Under the pieces are notes generated by a model that searched no databases, was not told the DNA's origin, and saw nothing but the letters and a program-made list of their open reading frames with translations. Shown here one piece after another: positions 5,633 through 6,974 of a stretch of 6,974 nucleotides of DNA. Numbering within the stretch: the first letter of the stretch is position 1; every line of letters begins with the position of its first letter. The DNA is from Chloroflexota bacterium (GTDB lineage: Bacteria; Chloroflexota; Limnocylindria; Limnocylindrales; CSP1-4): contig JAKAAV010000124.1 of the NCBI GenBank assembly GCA_021802185.1, positions 1-6,974 on the forward strand, read 5' to 3'. Made by a program: the position numbers and the translations under genes.

Positions 5633-5967
5633 CGATCAAGTGGGTCGCGCGCGATCCGCTCATCATGAACGGGGAGCCGTTCTGCTACGCGACGCGGCTC
5701 ACCGTCCGCAACATCCTCGAGATGCGGAGCCACGGCCTGACGCCCGGGCGGATGATCGCCGAGCACCCCGAGCTGAGGGACGTCGGGATCGCCGAGGCCT
5801 TCCGGTACGCGGCGGAGAACCGCGAGCGGTACGCCGAGTTCTTCGAGTCCGACGGGTCGTTGCGCGGCCCCGGCTTCGACGCCGAGGAGGCCAAGCGTTT
5901 CCCCGAGCACCTGCGGTCGCTCCACGGGATCGTCACGGAACGTCCGGGCGGCACGCTGGCCGCGTAG
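5629..5967 (+). CDS. DUF433-like small protein
   Basis: This 112-aa protein resembles the DUF433 family, small helix-turn-helix-like proteins often annotated as VapB45-type antitoxins. The family signature is visible as DPLIMNGEPFCYATRLTVRNILEMRSHGLTPGRMIAEHPELRDVGIAEAFRYAAENRE (9-66): the D-P-x-I-x-x-G-x-P start, the tR-x-T-V-x-x-I-L helix, the G-x-(S/T)-P turn and the P-x-L...AxxYAA helix. The 40-residue C-terminal extension (67-112) is acidic and is not part of the usual domain. A PIN-like partner toxin (DUF5615) normally lies next to such antitoxins, but none is present here; the only partner is the helical protein upstream. It may therefore be a solitary regulator. ATG 5629 directly follows the upstream stop and fits the domain start. 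The stop codon and the terminal GGTLAA codons are contained in a 26-bp tandem repeat. Confidence 0.8.
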   Translation: MTIKWVARDPLIMNGEPFCYATRLTVRNILEMRSHGLTPGRMIAEHPELRDVGIAEAFRYAAENRERYAEFFESDGSLRGPGFDAEEAKRFPEHLRSLHGIVTERPGGTLAA

Positions 5968-6027
5968 GCCGCGGCGGCACGCTGGCCGCGTAGGCCGCGG
6001 CGGCATGCTGGCGGCGCAGGTCCGCGG
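5951..6027. repeat. 26-bp tandem repeat over the DUF433-like stop codon
   Basis: Copies begin at 5951, 5977 and 6003. The first two are identical over their length (GCACGCTGGCCGCGTAGG core, then CCGCGGCG); the third has several substitutions and a one-base insertion. The first copy contains the gene's TAG stop (5965-5967), so the second is a noncoding duplicate of the gene end. The period is not a multiple of three. Confidence 0.9.
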
Positions 6028-6063
6028 ATCGCGCTGGGCCGAGCGGGCCCCGGCGCCGCGCGT

Positions 6064-6084
6064 TTCCGACCAGATCGGTCGGAA
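6064..6084. promoter_or_regulatory. Palindromic operator upstream of the DUF59 gene
   Basis: TTCCGACC (6064-6071), AGATC, GGTCGGAA (6077-6084) is a perfect 8-bp inverted repeat with a 5-nt centre. Its right arm occupies the -35 position (6079-6084) of the extended -10 promoter at 6099-6107, with 17-bp spacing. A bound dimer there would block RNA polymerase. Because the downstream gene is an Fe-S assembly factor, an Rrf2-family (IscR-like) repressor is the likely reader; that is inference. A second GATCGGT occurs 20 bp after the one inside the palindrome (6073 and 6093). Confidence 0.65.
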
Positions 6085-6098
6085 TTGGCGTCGATCGG

Positions 6099-6107
6099 TG
6101 CTAGGAT
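6099..6107 (+). promoter_or_regulatory. Extended -10 promoter of the DUF59 gene
   Basis: TGCTAGGAT is a strong match to the extended -10 TGnTANNAT. The expected start is near 6113-6115, giving a leader of about 67 nt before the ATG at 6181. The -35 position is poor (TCGGAA) and lies inside the palindrome. Unlike the other promoters here, it makes a leadered transcript. Confidence 0.6.
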
Positions 6108-6180
6108 TGGGAACGCCGAGTCGGGCGTGTCTCCCGCTCCCGCGTCGGCGCCCATCGCTCACGAGGATCCCAGTTCGACC

Positions 6181-6540
6181 ATGACCGACCCCGCCCGGAA
6201 CGCAGCCCCCGACGCTGCCCAGCAACCCGCTCCCACGCCCGTCCCCGCCGGCTTCGATGCCGAGCGGCGCGCGACCGAGCTCGCGATCCTCGACGCCCTT
6301 CGCACCGTGGTCGACCCCGAGATCGGCATGAACGTCGTCGAGCTCGCGCTGATCAAGCAGATCGTGCTCGCGCCGGACCGGACCGAGGTCAAGATGATCC
6401 TCACGACGCCGTTCTGCCCGTATGCCGGCGCGATGATCCAGCAGGTCAAGGACGTCACCGAGGAGGTCGTCCAGCACGACGTGAAGGTCACGCTCCTCGC
6501 CGAGCGCTGGGACCCGCGCGACGCGGGCCTGGTGTGGTGA
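6181..6540 (+). CDS. MIP18/DUF59-family iron-sulfur assembly factor
   Basis: This 119-aa protein is a FeS_assembly_P (DUF59, PaaD/SufT/MIP18-like) domain protein, a family that helps mature or deliver Fe-S clusters in the cytosol. A Pro/Ala-rich tail (1-24) precedes the domain. The hallmark VDPEIGMNVVELALIKQI (44-61) corresponds to the family's DPEIPxNIxxLGLI, and KMILTTPFCPYAGAMIQQV (71-89) carries the conserved cysteine, Cys79. The domain ends with VTLLAERWDP (103-112), like the family's V.V.L.W.P. Departures are Gly49 for the usual Pro and Ala57 for the usual Gly. I chose ATG 6181, which follows the promoter by about 67 nt and has GAGGA at 6163-6167, 13 nt upstream and rather far. GTG 6127 is an in-frame alternative. 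The open frame further upstream precedes the promoter. The cobalamin adenosyltransferase gene follows 97 nt later and is probably co-transcribed. A palindrome before the promoter suggests repression tuned to Fe-S status. Confidence 0.88.
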   Translation: MTDPARNAAPDAAQQPAPTPVPAGFDAERRATELAILDALRTVVDPEIGMNVVELALIKQIVLAPDRTEVKMILTTPFCPYAGAMIQQVKDVTEEVVQHDVKVTLLAERWDPRDAGLVW

Positions 6541-6592
6541 GTGACGGCCCTGGTGTGGTGAGTGACGGCCCTGGTGTGGTGAGCGATCGGCC
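6529..6592. repeat. 21-bp tandem repeat over the DUF59 stop codon
   Basis: Identical copies lie at 6529-6549 and 6550-6570; a third at 6571-6592 has one substitution and a one-base insertion. The unit begins CTGGTGTGGTGAGTGACGG. The first copy contains the end of the DUF59 gene (LVW and TGA), so the stop codon is copied downstream. The period is seven codons, so every frame is kept through the two exact copies. Confidence 0.93.
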
Positions 6593-6641
6593 TCCGCGCG
6601 ACGCCGGCCCTCGAGCAGGGCTGGCGCTGGCGCGCCGATGA
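6537..6641 (+). other. Possible 34-codon bridging ORF in the repeat
   Basis: A GTG at 6537 overlaps the DUF59 stop (GTGA, 6537-6540). It opens 34 codons, with VSDGPGV repeated twice, and ends in a TGA at 6639-6641 that overlaps the ATG of the adenosyltransferase gene (ATGA). It may couple translation of the two genes, or be a by-product of the repeat. I see no sign that the peptide itself has a function. Confidence 0.25.
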
Positions 6642-6974
6642 CGGAGCGACGCCCGGCGATCCGCGACAGCGTCGTGGCGACCGGTCGCGGCGACGACGGC
6701 AGCACGGGCCTCCTGTTCGGAGGCGCGCGCGTCGCGAAGGACGATCCCCGCACCGAGGCGTACGGCACGGTCGATGAGGCCGTCGCCGCGCTCGGGCTCG
6801 CGCGTGCCGAGCTCGCGATGAAGCGCCAGTACGGCGTCCTCACCCCGACGCTCGCCGCGATGGGCGAGCTGATCCTGCGGTTCCAGCGCGAGCTGTTCGT
6901 GGTCGGGGCGGAGCTCGCCACGAACCCGGAGGCGCGCGATCGGCTCGAGGATGGCGTCAGCCGCGTGACGGAGC
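6638..6974 (+). CDS. PduO-type cob(I)alamin adenosyltransferase, 3'-truncated
   Basis: This enzyme transfers the adenosyl group of ATP to cob(I)alamin or cob(I)yrinic acid diamide, making the coenzyme form of B12 in the cytosol as a trimer. The first 112 residues are visible; the gene runs off the window. The ATP-binding loop is TGRGDDGSTGLLFGGARVAKDDPR (15-38), equivalent to the family's TRTGDxGxTxLfgGxRVxKddpR. It is followed by EAYGTVDEAVAALGLARAEL (40-59) and the helix FQRELFVVGAELAT. The N-terminal part of the motif is altered (ATGRGDDG rather than TRTGDDG). ATG 6638 is the only usable start: the frame is open from 6566 but contains no other start codon. No Shine-Dalgarno is present, and the ATG overlaps the stop of a short ORF. 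It probably shares the DUF59 promoter. Confidence 0.92.
   Translation, partial: MTERRPAIRDSVVATGRGDDGSTGLLFGGARVAKDDPRTEAYGTVDEAVAALGLARAELAMKRQYGVLTPTLAAMGELILRFQRELFVVGAELATNPEARDRLEDGVSRVTE

Noticed and set aside
6085..6180. Upstream TTG start for the DUF59 protein, adding 32 residues.
   Set aside because: The TTG lies before the extended -10 box, so that part would not be transcribed from it; the extra residues are not part of the domain.
6529..6592. Tandem 21-bp units considered as a CRISPR array.
   Set aside because: Copies abut with no spacers, and one copy is coding sequence. The same holds for the 11-, 15-, 24- and 26-bp repeats.
5506..6921. A 471-codon minus-strand open frame across the DUF433-like, DUF59 and adenosyltransferase genes.
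   Set aside because: It is antisense to three genes with conserved motifs and crosses the promoter, operator and repeats; no domain is recognisable.
1..6974. KamA plus a cobalamin adenosyltransferase as a lysine fermentation cluster.
   Set aside because: They are about 5.3 kb apart on separate transcription units with a minus-strand gene between, and no kamDE, kdd, kce or kal gene is seen.

Overview
The window is a GC-rich bacterial chromosomal segment with dense coding, very short junctions and no sign of phage, IS, CRISPR or RNA genes. The gene content, the extreme GC at third codon positions, the absence of Shine-Dalgarno sequences before most starts and TANNNT-type -10 boxes placed 6-9 nt before start codons fit a high-GC lineage that uses leaderless transcripts. 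Chloroflexota (Limnocylindria/Thermomicrobia-like) or an actinobacterial relative are my guesses. This placement is inference from gene style, not from a marker gene.

Layout. (1) 1-1326, plus: 5'-truncated lysine 2,3-aminomutase (KamA) with intact [4Fe-4S], PLP and lysine-recognition residues. It is followed by a strong hairpin and a 177-bp convergent gap. (2) 1504-2397, minus: SirB1-type transglutaminase-like/TPR protein. (3) 2398-2537: divergent intergenic region with two -10-like boxes and a four-copy 11-bp repeat. (4) 2538-2954 and 2951-4057, plus: an unrecognised 138-aa protein translationally coupled (GTGA overlap) to a class IV PLP aminotransferase that carries a low-complexity insertion with an 8-residue repeat. 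(5) 4086-4147: four-copy 15-bp repeat that can form a G-quadruplex. (6) 4172-4972, plus: dienelactone-hydrolase-family protein. (7) 4973-5126: direct repeat, an 11-bp perfect inverted repeat and a promoter. (8) 5127-5615 and 5629-5967, plus: an unrecognised all-helical 162-aa protein and a DUF433-like small protein. (9) 5951-6180: 26-bp tandem repeat over the stop codon, then a perfect 8-5-8 palindrome overlapping the -35 position of an extended -10 promoter. (10) 6181-6540, plus: MIP18/DUF59-family iron-sulfur assembly factor, followed through a 21-bp tandem repeat by (11) 6638 to the window end: a PduO-type cobalamin adenosyltransferase, truncated by the window edge.

The genes look like ordinary metabolic and cofactor functions rather than one dedicated system. 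Three cofactor themes recur: radical SAM/Fe-S (KamA, DUF59 factor), PLP (KamA, aminotransferase) and adenosylcobalamin. The most interesting signals lie between the genes: a probable Fe-S-responsive operator before the DUF59 gene, leaderless promoters, short-period tandem duplications at five of the junctions (three copying a stop codon), and start/stop overlaps that chain adjacent genes, in two cases through a mini-ORF.
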